A stretch of DNA of 5,849 nucleotides, taken from the NCBI GenBank assembly GCA_031295725.1, contig JAUMNV010000055.1:1-5849 (forward strand). Reading direction: 5' to 3'. How positions within the stretch are numbered: position 1 is the first letter of the stretch; every line of letters starts with the position of its first letter. The notes under the pieces were generated by a model, which searched no databases, was not told where the DNA came from, and saw only the letters and a program-made list of their open reading frames with translations. Made by a program: the position numbers and the translations under genes. This DNA is from Collinsella sp. (GTDB lineage Bacteria > Actinomycetota > Coriobacteriia > Coriobacteriales > Coriobacteriaceae). Positions 1 to 5,176 of this stretch are shown piece after piece.

Positions 1-1195
1 TATGCGCCTGCAGAGCTTTATCGACCGCATGAACGTGGTGCTGCGCGAGAACATCGTGGGCGTGCGCGTCATCCGCGCATTTAACAAGGAGCGCCACGAG
101 GAGCAGCGCCTGGACGAGGTGTTTAGCGATTACGCGGCCAATGCCATCAAGGTCAACCACCTGTTTGTGGGTCTCGACAGCTCCAGCTTCTTTTTGATGA
201 ATATCGCCGAGGTGGCGGTGCTGTGGGTGGGCGGCAACCGCGTGGGCGTCCACGCCATGCAAATCGGTAGCATCTCGGCCGTGCTGGAGTACGCGATCCT
301 GATCCTGTTCTTTGTGATGACGGCGCAGATGGTGATTCTGACGCTCCCACGCGCCGCCGCATGCCTGAACCGTGCGCAGCAGGTGTTGGAGATTGAGCCG
401 AGCATCGTGGACGGCAAGCGCACGCTGGACACGTGCGCGGCGGAGTCTGTTGACGGTGCCGACGCGGTGGCCGTGTTCGACCACATGTCGTTCCGTTTTG
501 ACGATGCCGACGAGGATACCCTGTGCGACCTGAGCTTTGCCTGTCGCCGTAGCCAGACCACGGCGATTGTAGGCTCGACGGGTTCGGGCAAGTCGACGGT
601 GGCCAAGCTCTTGCTTCGCTTCCACGATGCCACGAAGGGCGCCATTCGCCTGAATGGCATCGATCTGCGCGACCTTTCGCAAGACGACATCCGCGGGCGT
701 ATCGCCTATGTGCCGCAGAAGGCATGGCTGTTCTCGGGTACGGTGGCGAGCAACCTGCGCTTTGGCAACGAAGACGCGACTGAGGCTGACATGCTCCATG
801 CGCTGGAGGTTGCCCAGAGCACCTTTGTGCTCGACCAGCCCCAGGGGCTCGATACGCCGGTGGCCCAGGGCGGCACGAACTTCTCGGGTGGTCAGCGCCA
901 GCGCCTGGCGATTGCCCGCGCACTCATGAAGCATGCCGATCTATATATCTTCGACGACAGTTTTTCGGCCCTGGACTTTAAGACCGATGCGGCACTGCGC
1001 CATGCGCTGCAGGACGAGACGTGCGATGCCGCGGTGCTCATCATCGCCCAGCGCATCTCGACTATTTTGCATGCCGATCAGATCGTGGTGCTCAAAGACG
1101 GCGAGATCGTGGGCCTAGGCACGCACGACGAGCTCATGGAAACCTGCGAGGTGTACCGCGCAATCGCGGAATCGCAGATGAAGGGAGGTGAGTAG
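1..1195 (+). CDS. ABC exporter half-transporter (fused permease and ATPase), degenerate-site subunit; 5' end cut off by window
   Basis: This is the C-terminal 397 residues of a type IV ABC exporter half, which normally has about 570-600 residues; roughly 190 residues, including the first membrane helices, lie left of the window. The methionine codon at position 2 is internal, because the following RENIVGVRVIRAFNKE is the conserved cytoplasmic-loop region in mid-permease. Membrane segments are visible at about residues 55-78 and 88-113 of the visible part. The ATPase domain follows: Walker A GSTGSGKST (191-199), Q-loop Q239, intact signature NFSGGQ (293-298), and Walker B YIFDDS (315-320). The catalytic glutamate is replaced by Asp319, and the H-loop histidine by Gln350 (IIAQR). 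These changes mark the degenerate-site partner of a heterodimer, as in LmrC/BmrC-type subunits. The stop is one base before the next ABC gene, so the two are surely co-translated. The substrate cannot be read from sequence; multidrug or peptide export is a guess. Confidence 0.95.
   Translation, partial: MRLQSFIDRMNVVLRENIVGVRVIRAFNKERHEEQRLDEVFSDYAANAIKVNHLFVGLDSSSFFLMNIAEVAVLWVGGNRVGVHAMQIGSISAVLEYAILILFFVMTAQMVILTLPRAAACLNRAQQVLEIEPSIVDGKRTLDTCAAESVDGADAVAVFDHMSFRFDDADEDTLCDLSFACRRSQTTAIVGSTGSGKSTVAKLLLRFHDATKGAIRLNGIDLRDLSQDDIRGRIAYVPQKAWLFSGTVASNLRFGNEDATEADMLHALEVAQSTFVLDQPQGLDTPVAQGGTNFSGGQRQRLAIARALMKHADLYIFDDSFSALDFKTDAALRHALQDETCDAAVLIIAQRISTILHADQIVVLKDGEIVGLGTHDELMETCEVYRAIAESQMKGGE
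1184..1188 (+). promoter_or_regulatory. Ribosome binding site deciding the start of the second ABC gene
   Basis: GGAGG at 1184-1188, within AAGGGAGG, lies inside the last codons of the first ABC gene and eight bases before the ATG at 1197. A GTG at 1188 is also in frame but overlaps this site, so ATG 1197 is the better start. The arrangement fits translational coupling of the two subunits. Confidence 0.85.
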
Positions 1196-1196
1196 C

Positions 1197-3197
1197 ATGA
1201 CCGAGGAGCTCAAGAAGCAGGGCATCGTCGATGGCGCTGCGGTTGTAGAGACAGTCGAGGAGACGGGCGTCGCGCCCGACCTGGACGAAGCCGCCAAGGC
1301 GGCGGAGCGCGAGGCTCGCCGCCAAGCGCTCTACGAGGAAAACGAACGTGCCGAGGACGAGCGCGCCCGCGCCGAGGCAGAGCGTATGCGCGACGTGGAC
1401 GACGAAGACGAGGACGAGACGCCTCGGGATACCTGGGCGACGGTGCGCCGCCTGTGGAGTGAGGCTGCCGGCGACCATTGGCGCTTCTATATCGTGTTCG
1501 CGAGCATTGTGTTCTATGTCATCTTTAACACCGCCGCGCCGGCATATAGCGCCCGCGTGATCGATGAGCTGTGGGGCCACATTCAGGTGGCGTTTGCCAA
1601 CGACACCACTTTCAGCATCACCTGGGAGAACTGCGGCAAGACCATTTTCGTCTACTTTATGATCTGGACTGCCGCTGCCTCGTTCTATGCGCTCCAGAGC
1701 TTTTTGATGTCGAGCGTCGCTGAGCGTCTCAATCTGCGCCTGCGCAACCGCATCGCGCAAAAGCTCAACCGTCTGCCGCTCGCCTATTTTGACGCGCATC
1801 GTCCCGGCGAGGTCGTCAGCCGCGCGACCAACGACCTGGACAAGATGTCCGAGAGCATGCAGCGCGGATTGCTGCAGCTGCTCGTGTCGATCGGCACGGT
1901 TGTTGGTGCTGTGAGCGTGATGTTCGTGTTCAGCGTGCAGCTTACGCTCGTCTTTCTGTTCTTTACGGCACTGTCGCTGCTGGTGACGAAGGTCGTCTCG
2001 CGCCGCACACACGATGTGACGGGCGAGCGCCAGGAGTGGGTGTCCAAGATTACGAGTGCGGTCGAGGAAGGCTATTCGGGCCGTCTGGTGATCCGCGCGT
2101 TTAACCGCGAGCGTCAGAGCTCTGCCGAGGTGCACCAGGCCTCGGGCGAGCTGGCACGCGTGAGTGCCAAGGCCGACTTTATGATCAATGCCGTCGGCCC
2201 TGCGGTGCGCTTTATCGGCCGTTTGGCGCAGATCGTGATCGCGCTGGTGGGCTGCAGCATGCTGGTTGCCGGTCACATGACCGTCGGCGTGTTCCAGGCG
2301 TTCTTCCAGTTTATCTACGAGGCGTCCGAACCCATGACGCAGCTGTCGTTTACCTTCAACTCGCTGCAGAGCGCGTTGGCGAGTGCGGAGCGCGTGTTCG
2401 ACCTGCTCGATGAGCCCGAGATGGAGGCCGATCCGCTGCCGGACGAGGCCGCCAAGCTGCCGGGTCGCGTTGAGGGTCGCGTCTCCTTTGAGCACGTGCG
2501 CTTTGGTTATTCGCCCGACAAGCCGCTTATGCACGACGTGTCGTTTACCGCCGAGCCGGGCCAGAAGATTGCCGTGGTGGGAACCACGGGCGCGGGCAAG
2601 ACGACGCTCATCAACCTGCTCATGCGCTTCTACGAGATTGACGGCGGGCGTATTACGCTCGACGGCGTGGATACGAGCCGCATGGACCGCGGCGAGCTAC
2701 GGCAGCAGTTTGGCATGGTGCTGCAGGACGCCTGGCTGTTCGATGGCACGATTGCCGAAAACATCGCCTACGGCTGTCCCGAGGCGACGCGTGAGGAGAT
2801 CGTGGCGGCTGCGCGCGCCGCGCAGGTCGACTTCTTTGTGCGCACCATGCCGCAGGGCTATGACACGCGCGTGGCCAACGATGCCGAAAGCATCAGCCAG
2901 GGCCAGCGTCAGCTGCTGACCATCGCACGCGTGCTGCTCAATAACCCGGCGATTCTCATCCTGGACGAGGCGACCTCAAGCGTGGACACGCGTACCGAGC
3001 TTGCCATCGGTCGTGCCATGGACGCGCTCATGCGCGGGCGCACGAGCTTTGTGATCGCGCACCGCCTGTCGACGATCGTGGACGCCGACCTGATCTTGGT
3101 CATGGATCACGGCAACATTATCGAGCAGGGCACGCATAAGGAGCTGCTGGCTGCCGAGGGTGCCTACGCCGACCTCTATCTGAGCCAGTTCGCATAA
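1197..3197 (+). CDS. ABC exporter half-transporter (fused permease and ATPase), consensus-site subunit with charged N-terminal extension
   Basis: This is a complete 666-residue half-exporter, longer than the usual 570-600. Residues 1-80 are a charged, probably helical extension rich in Glu, Ala and Arg (30-66), ending in an acidic DVDDEDEDE run (66-74). Six membrane segments follow at about 95-117, 148-170, 227-247, 249-266, 333-358 and 364-385. The ATPase domain has Walker A GTTGAGKTT (462-470), Q-loop Q510, signature ISQGQ (566-570, departing from LSGGQ), Walker B ILILD (586-590) with catalytic Glu591, and H-loop His622. It therefore supplies the catalytic Walker motifs but a weak signature, exactly complementary to the upstream subunit. 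The pair should form a heterodimeric ATP-driven exporter in the cytoplasmic membrane, resembling LmrCD and BmrCD, whose second subunit is also the longer one. The ATG at 1197 has a GGAGG eight bases upstream. Function as an exporter is firm; the substrate is unknown. Confidence 0.96.
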   Translation: MTEELKKQGIVDGAAVVETVEETGVAPDLDEAAKAAEREARRQALYEENERAEDERARAEAERMRDVDDEDEDETPRDTWATVRRLWSEAAGDHWRFYIVFASIVFYVIFNTAAPAYSARVIDELWGHIQVAFANDTTFSITWENCGKTIFVYFMIWTAAASFYALQSFLMSSVAERLNLRLRNRIAQKLNRLPLAYFDAHRPGEVVSRATNDLDKMSESMQRGLLQLLVSIGTVVGAVSVMFVFSVQLTLVFLFFTALSLLVTKVVSRRTHDVTGERQEWVSKITSAVEEGYSGRLVIRAFNRERQSSAEVHQASGELARVSAKADFMINAVGPAVRFIGRLAQIVIALVGCSMLVAGHMTVGVFQAFFQFIYEASEPMTQLSFTFNSLQSALASAERVFDLLDEPEMEADPLPDEAAKLPGRVEGRVSFEHVRFGYSPDKPLMHDVSFTAEPGQKIAVVGTTGAGKTTLINLLMRFYEIDGGRITLDGVDTSRMDRGELRQQFGMVLQDAWLFDGTIAENIAYGCPEATREEIVAAARAAQVDFFVRTMPQGYDTRVANDAESISQGQRQLLTIARVLLNNPAILILDEATSSVDTRTELAIGRAMDALMRGRTSFVIAHRLSTIVDADLILVMDHGNIIEQGTHKELLAAEGAYADLYLSQFA

Positions 3198-3226
3198 TGT
3201 GACAAAGGGACAGTCTCTTTGCCACA
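3198..3226. repeat. REP-like imperfect palindrome directly after the ABC stop codon
   Basis: The arms TGTGACAAAGGGA (3198-3210) and TCTCTTTGCCACA (3214-3226) form a 13-position stem around a three-base loop. It has one A/C mismatch (3202/3222) and one G-U pair (3208/3216). The palindrome begins on the base right after the TAA stop. No run of T follows, so it is a poor terminator on its own. Its size, extragenic place and GGGACAGTCTCT core resemble repetitive extragenic palindromes. That it is repeated elsewhere in the genome is my inference; only one copy is in this window. Confidence 0.55.
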
Positions 3227-3234
3227 TCACAAAT

Positions 3235-3269
3235 AAGGCGCGCCGGGGATGAATTCCCTGGCGCGCCTT
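3235..3269. terminator. Bidirectional intrinsic terminator between the ABC operon and cysE
   Basis: The arms AAGGCGCGCCGGGGA (3235-3249) and TTCCCTGGCGCGCCTT (3254-3269) pair over 15 positions with one G-U, leaving a five-base loop (3250-3254). The plus strand continues with a short T run (TTTGC); the minus strand continues CCTTATTT. Lying between two convergent genes, it can end the ABC transcript and the cysE transcript. The GC-rich stem is very strong while the T runs are short. Confidence 0.85.
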
Positions 3270-3307
3270 TGCGTTGATGCCGATGTCGTTTTGTGCCGCT
3301 TGCGTTC

Positions 3308-4012
3308 CTAGCGTTCGTCCACGAGCTTGGCGACGAGGGCCTTGAGCTCGGCCACCTCTCGCTCGAGTTCCTTGACGCGGCGGGCATTCTCGGTGATGCC
3401 CTGGCGGTTGAGGGCGGACTGCTCGGCGGCGTCATCGGGCATGTACTCGCGATGCTGCTTGGCGTCGAAACTCTCCTCGAACACACGGCAGCCGTTGCGC
3501 TTGATGATGCGTCCCGGCACGCCCACGACGGTGCAGTTGTCGGGGACGTCCTTAACGACGACCGAGTTGCCGCCGATCTTGACGTTGTTGCCGATGCGGA
3601 TGTTGCCGAGCACCTTGGCGCCCGTGCCCACCGTGACATTGTTGCCCAGGGTGGGGTGACGCTTGCCGGTCTCGTTGCCGGTGCCGCCGAGCGTGACGCC
3701 CTGGTAGAGCACACAGTTGTCGCCCACAATGGTGGTCTCGCCGATGACGACGCCCATGGCGTGGTCGATAAAGAAGTGCTTGCCAATCTGCGCGGCAGGG
3801 TGAATCTCGACGCCGGTGATGTGGCGGGTGATTTGCGAGAGCACGCGGGCGAGCGAGCGATGACCGTGCTCCCACAGCCAGTGCTCGGGCACGTGGTTCC
3901 ACTTGGCGTGCAGGCCAGGATAGGAAAGAAAGATGACCAGACCGTTTTGCGCGGCGGGGTCCTGCGCCTGGACGGTCTTGATGTCCTCGCGAATGGTATT
4001 GATAAAGCTCAC
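3308..4012 (-). CDS. cysE: Serine O-acetyltransferase
   Basis: It transfers acetyl from acetyl-CoA to L-serine, giving O-acetylserine, the substrate of cysteine synthase, in the cytoplasm. The 234-residue protein has an N-terminal helical domain (1-67) with the family sequence IREDI (7-11) and YPGLHA (31-36). A left-handed beta-helix of hexapeptide repeats follows (about 68-168), with GVEIHPAAQIG, FIDHAMG and VTLGGTG. Asp83-His84 and His119 (KRHP) match the catalytic Asp/His positions of the family. Residues 207-232 form a probable coiled coil (Leu/Val at 216, 220, 223, 227, 230), and the chain ends in DER rather than the isoleucine that docks into cysteine synthase in enterobacteria. The start is taken as GTG at 4012: it gives the family's normal N terminus and has GGAGG seven bases upstream. 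The frame stays open to a TTG at 4087, but those 25 residues look non-coding. The gene is divergent from dedA and appears to be transcribed alone. Confidence 0.95.
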   Translation of the reverse strand: MSFINTIREDIKTVQAQDPAAQNGLVIFLSYPGLHAKWNHVPEHWLWEHGHRSLARVLSQITRHITGVEIHPAAQIGKHFFIDHAMGVVIGETTIVGDNCVLYQGVTLGGTGNETGKRHPTLGNNVTVGTGAKVLGNIRIGNNVKIGGNSVVVKDVPDNCTVVGVPGRIIKRNGCRVFEESFDAKQHREYMPDDAAEQSALNRQGITENARRVKELEREVAELKALVAKLVDER

Positions 4013-4019
4013 CGGCCGC

Positions 4020-4024
4020 CCTCC
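4020..4024 (-). promoter_or_regulatory. Ribosome binding site supporting the GTG start of cysE
   Basis: Read on the minus strand, AAGGGAGGG (4027-4019) contains GGAGG at 4024-4020, seven bases before the GTG at 4012. This fixes the start better than the upstream TTG at 4087, which has no comparable site and would put the promoter-like -10 box inside the gene. Confidence 0.8.
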
Positions 4025-4053
4025 CTTAGCGCCATGGCAATGCGATTCAATAA

Positions 4054-4059
4054 AGTATA
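4054..4059 (-). promoter_or_regulatory. Probable -10 box of cysE promoter
   Basis: TATACT read on the minus strand (4059-4054) matches the sigma-70-type -10 consensus at five of six bases and lies 41 bases upstream of the GTG start. No good -35 hexamer stands at 16-18 bases (the sequence there is T-rich, CTTTTT-like; TTGTCC is 22 bases away). The promoter may be weak or activator-dependent. It overlaps the inverted repeat at 4058-4070. Confidence 0.5.
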
Positions 4060-4070
4060 GCGATTCGCTA
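4058..4070. promoter_or_regulatory. Perfect inverted repeat overlapping the cysE -10 box (candidate operator)
   Basis: TAGCGA (4058-4063) and TCGCTA (4065-4070) are exact reverse complements around one base. The repeat overlaps the first two bases of the cysE -10 box and covers part of its spacer, where a bound repressor would block polymerase. The regulator is not identifiable, and a six-base-arm palindrome can occur by chance. Confidence 0.35.
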
Positions 4071-4155
4071 GGGATTAAAAAGGACAATCTTGGCGGCTTT
4101 GCGCTACAAGTGTCAGTTATGCAAACTTGCTGGTAATGGAGTCATGCTTTTGTGG

Positions 4156-4182
4156 GGTTGCGCACGAGGGGGCACCGCAACC
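4156..4182. promoter_or_regulatory. Inverted repeat just upstream of the dedA -10 box
   Basis: GGTTGCG (4156-4162) and CGCAACC (4176-4182) are perfect seven-base inverted arms separated by 13 bases (CACGAGGGGGCAC). The right arm ends one base before the TATACT box and the left arm lies around the -35 position. The repeat is upstream of the predicted transcript start, so it would act as DNA, for instance as an operator or activator site, rather than as an RNA hairpin. Confidence 0.35.
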
Positions 4183-4183
4183 G

Positions 4184-4189
4184 TATACT
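4184..4189 (+). promoter_or_regulatory. Probable -10 box of dedA promoter
   Basis: TATACT at 4184-4189 matches the -10 consensus at five of six bases and lies 46 bases before the dedA ATG, predicting a start near 4196 and a leader of about 40 bases. The nearest -35-like sequence, TTGCGC at 4158-4163, is 20 bases away, longer than optimal. Confidence 0.5.
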
Positions 4190-4235
4190 GGTCAACTTGG
4201 ACGTATCCGCGCCCACAACTGAGAGGTTTTACTTC

Positions 4236-4874
4236 ATGGGTTTCATCAATTTTATCGCCGAGCTGCTTAAGGATCCGCGCACCGCGATCGCCAGCTGGAT
4301 CGCCGCCGGCCCGCTTATGGCCTACGGCTGCGTGTTCCTGATCATCTTTATCGAGACGGGCGTGGTGTTCTTCCCGTTCCTTCCCGGTGATTCGCTGCTG
4401 TTCGCCTCGGGTTTCTTTGCCCACAATGGCGGCTTTAACATTGTGGCGCTTCTGGCCACCGCATGGGCCGCTGCCATTTTGGGCGATCAGTGCAACTTTA
4501 TGATCGGTCACTTCTTTGGCAAAAAGATTATCGCTTCGGGCAAGGTCAAGGCCATGACGCCCGAGCGCATCAAAAAGTCCGAGGACTTCTTGGACAAGTG
4601 GGGTCACCTGGCCATCTTCCTGGGTCGCTTCTTCCCGTTTATCCGCACCTTTGTGCCCTTTATCGCTGGCATGGGCGGCATGCACTGGCGCAACTTTGTC
4701 GTCTTTAACGTGCTGGGCGGCATTACCTGGTCGACGGTCTTTACGCTGCTGGGCTACTTCTTTGGCGGCATTCCCTTTGTGCAGGAGCACTTTGAGCTGC
4801 TGATTATCGGCATCGTTGCCGTGTCGATCATCCCGACCGTGGTCGGTCTGGTTAAGGCCAAGCTGGGCAAATAG
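4236..4874 (+). CDS. DedA family membrane protein
   Basis: This 212-residue protein belongs to the DedA (SNARE-associated, VTT-domain) family. Members sit in the cytoplasmic membrane and are linked to lipid-carrier or phospholipid translocation, envelope integrity and proton-motive-force homeostasis; some recycle undecaprenyl phosphate. Hydrophobic segments lie at about 26-48, 52-66, 68-90, 133-160 and 178-203. The conserved features are present: Glu40 and Asp52 in the stretch with FPFLPGDS, and Arg121 and Arg127 in GRFFPFIRTFVPFIAGMGGM. Their spacings (12 and 6 residues) match the essential Glu39/Asp51 and Arg130/Arg136 of E. coli YqjA. The ATG at 4236 is preceded by GAGAGG (4221-4226) nine bases upstream; the frame is open further upstream to a GTG at 4152, but that stretch carries the promoter and does not look coding. 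The gene appears to be a single transcription unit, with its own promoter and terminator. The exact substrate is unknown. Confidence 0.93.
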   Translation: MGFINFIAELLKDPRTAIASWIAAGPLMAYGCVFLIIFIETGVVFFPFLPGDSLLFASGFFAHNGGFNIVALLATAWAAAILGDQCNFMIGHFFGKKIIASGKVKAMTPERIKKSEDFLDKWGHLAIFLGRFFPFIRTFVPFIAGMGGMHWRNFVVFNVLGGITWSTVFTLLGYFFGGIPFVQEHFELLIIGIVAVSIIPTVVGLVKAKLGK

Positions 4875-4911
4875 AACGCCTAGCTCGAGCCAGCGCGCAG
4901 ACCGTACAGTT

Positions 4912-4943
4912 GAGGCCCGTCACCGCTTACGGTGGCGGGCCTC
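4912..4943 (+). terminator. Intrinsic terminator of dedA
   Basis: The arms GAGGCCCGTCACCG (4912-4925) and CGGTGGCGGGCCTC (4930-4943) form a 14-pair stem with one G-U (4920/4935) and a CTTA loop, followed by TTTAGCTT. It begins 37 bases after the dedA stop and separates dedA from the ilvE promoter. The T run is short, as at the other terminator in the window. Confidence 0.88.
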
Positions 4944-4967
4944 TTTAGCTTCGGTCAAATGAAAATA

Positions 4968-4983
4968 CTTTAGTTAGTTAAAG
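4968..4983. promoter_or_regulatory. Inverted repeat in AT-rich block upstream of the ilvE promoter
   Basis: CTTTA (4968-4972) and TAAAG (4979-4983) flank GTTAGT in an AT-rich stretch (about 4954-4998) that contrasts with the GC-rich surroundings. The stretch could be an UP-element-like polymerase contact or an operator lying upstream of the -35 region. The arms are short and the regulator unknown. Confidence 0.3.
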
Positions 4984-5013
4984 AAAAACGTTTTATCCGA
5001 CGCGCGTGCGGAG

Positions 5014-5019
5014 TACAAT
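5014..5019 (+). promoter_or_regulatory. Probable -10 box of ilvE promoter
   Basis: TACAAT at 5014-5019 matches five of six -10 consensus bases. The best-placed -35 candidate is TTTTAT (4991-4996, spacer 17), a weak match, at the edge of the AT-rich block. Initiation is predicted near 5026-5027, at or next to the ATG at 5027. The resulting ilvE leader would be about 146 bases long. Confidence 0.5.
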
Positions 5020-5026
5020 CTCGTGC

Positions 5027-5176
5027 ATGCGAATCGACGTGCCATCGGCTTTGATGCTGCTCGCGTGTCCCGTCCGGCTCTACGCTCCGGGCGTGCGACG
5101 TTGCGACGCGGTCGGCCTCGGTCCTTGCGTGCGGGTTCGCGAGTATGCAACTGTGTATGTAAGGAGCGACATATGA
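5027..5176 (+). CDS. Possible 49-residue leader ORF overlapping the ilvE start
   Basis: An ATG at 5027 opens a 49-codon frame beginning MRIDVPSALMLLACP and ending VYVRSDI. Its TGA (5174-5176) overlaps the ilvE ATG as ATGA, the classic layout of translational coupling. There is no Shine-Dalgarno site, but the ATG lies seven to eight bases after the TACAAT box, so it could be a leaderless start. The peptide contains 15 Val, Leu or Ile residues in 49 (8 V, 5 L, 2 I), which would suit a sensor of branched-chain amino acids, though they are scattered rather than in a run. Against it: codons such as CGA, CGG, TGT and TTG differ from neighbouring genes, and the ilvE frame is also open across most of the region, so an open frame here is weak evidence. 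It matches no protein family I recognise. Confidence 0.35.
   Translation: MRIDVPSALMLLACPVRLYAPGVRRCDAVGLGPCVRVREYATVYVRSDI
5122..5165 (+). promoter_or_regulatory. Predicted RNA hairpin sequestering the ilvE ribosome binding site
   Basis: TCCTTGCGTGCG (5122-5133) pairs with TGTATGTAAGGA (5154-5165) over 12 continuous positions: eight Watson-Crick and four G-U pairs, no mismatch. The 3' arm contains AAGGA of the ilvE Shine-Dalgarno sequence. A smaller inner helix is possible (GTT 5135-5137 with AAC 5149-5151, then GC with GC). With the stem closed, ilvE initiation should be weakened; ribosomes moving through the leader ORF would open it. No T run follows, so it would control translation rather than termination. 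Folding was done by eye. Confidence 0.45.
5161..5166 (+). promoter_or_regulatory. ilvE ribosome binding site
   Basis: AAGGAG at 5161-5166 stands six bases before the ATG at 5173 and decides the ilvE start against the open frame that continues upstream. The ATG itself sits in the loop of a small possible hairpin, CGACA (5167-5171) with TGTCG (5178-5182). Confidence 0.85.

Noticed and set aside
1188..1196. GTG start for the second ABC gene
   Set aside because: The GTG overlaps the ribosome binding site itself; the ATG at 1197 is at the correct distance from it.
1134..2534. Long open frame (466 codons) on the minus strand across the ABC genes
   Set aside because: It is antisense to a clear ABC exporter. 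GC-rich codon bias leaves few stops on the complementary strand; the translation is rich in His, Arg and Gln without a family motif.
4009..4035. Eight-codon minus-strand ORF ending on the cysE start (GTGA overlap)
   Set aside because: Too short to distinguish from chance, no ribosome binding site, no Ser or Cys codons that would suggest a sensing role.
3293..4060. Open frame on the plus strand across cysE
   Set aside because: Antisense to cysE, with low-complexity Ala/Val/Asp/Leu composition and no recognisable domain.
4013..4087. TTG start at 4087 that would lengthen cysE by 25 residues
   Set aside because: No family counterpart for the added residues, no ribosome binding site, and the likely promoter would lie inside the gene.
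4152..4235. GTG start at 4152 that would lengthen dedA by 28 residues
   Set aside because: The stretch contains the promoter and inverted repeat; ATG 4236 has its own GAGAGG site and gives the usual DedA N terminus.
4113..4790. Open frame on the minus strand across dedA
   Set aside because: Antisense to a well-conserved DedA protein; its translation is charged and featureless.
5023..5172. Upstream in-frame extension of ilvE from a GTG at 5023
   Set aside because: The added residues are Arg/Ala/Cys-rich and unlike any aminotransferase N terminus; AAGGAG points to ATG 5173.
4944..5172. T-box or other known riboswitch in the ilvE leader
   Set aside because: No T-box consensus, no terminator with a T run in the leader, and no other riboswitch motif I recognise.
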